From Oehlia diaphana (lineage: Eukaryota > Glomeromycota > Glomeromycetes > Glomerales > Glomeraceae), in the NCBI GenBank assembly GCA_003833135.1, contig QZLH01000450.1, positions 1 to 28,545 on the forward strand: DNA of 28,545 bases. Reading direction: 5' to 3'. The translations under genes were made by a program, and so were the position numbers. Every line of letters begins with the position of its first letter. Position 1 is the stretch's first letter. Below are positions 28,499 through 28,545 of this stretch, piece after piece. The notes below the pieces were generated by a model. The model was not told the origin of the DNA. It was given only the letters and a program-made list of their open reading frames with translations, and searched no databases.

Positions 28499-28545
28499 AT
28501 TTTTTTTTTTTTTTTTTTAAACTGTAACGCATCTTTATTAAGGTA

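Noticed and set aside
1..28545. CRISPR array, rRNA genes or bacterial-type operons
   Set aside because: Repeats are palindromic or tandem without regular unique spacers, no rRNA sequence was recognised, and the genes have eukaryotic spacing and families.

Overview
The window looks like nuclear DNA of an arbuscular mycorrhizal fungus, most likely Rhizophagus or a close relative (Glomeromycotina). This is inferred from extreme A+T richness with long poly-A and poly-T runs, a high density of degenerate transposable elements, a LINE and small palindromic elements of the kind I associate with Rhizophagus, F-box paralogs of the family greatly expanded in that genus, and a MATA_HMG-type HMG-box gene. 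No database search was possible, so the organism is an informed guess.

Layout. 1-4122: a repeat-rich block with GATACG hairpins, a decayed SAM-like-domain gene (599-1635), TCCGGA-rich degenerate tracts split by an ACCCG-rich element, and smaller duplicated repeats. 4123-7356: an old 5'-truncated non-LTR retrotransposon on the minus strand, with RNase H triad, CPHC motif, hairpin 3' UTR, an A5T-type simple-repeat tail and an 8-bp target duplication, interrupted by a 240-bp palindromic MITE. 7365-11087: AT-rich spacer with one intact 36-codon minus ORF. 11088-12335: HMG-box protein. 12336-18933: mostly non-coding, with a Ty3-like gag zinc-knuckle remnant, a 123-bp MITE and a pair of 36-bp inverted repeats. 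18934-19398: secreted ML-domain lipid-binding protein. 20812-22017: cytosolic alpha/beta hydrolase with a complete catalytic triad. 22018-24328: repeat fragments and perfect hairpins. 24413-25840 (+) and 26365-27801 (-): two full-length F-box paralogs arranged tail to tail. A frameshifted C-terminal scrap of a third copy lies at the right edge (28425-28498).

Five single-exon protein genes look intact: HMG-box, ML, hydrolase and two F-box genes. They do not form an obvious pathway. The F-box genes belong to one tandemly expanded family and share a leader in which a poly-A run abuts the ATG. The rest is best read as layered transposon debris, and the nested insertions give a relative chronology.
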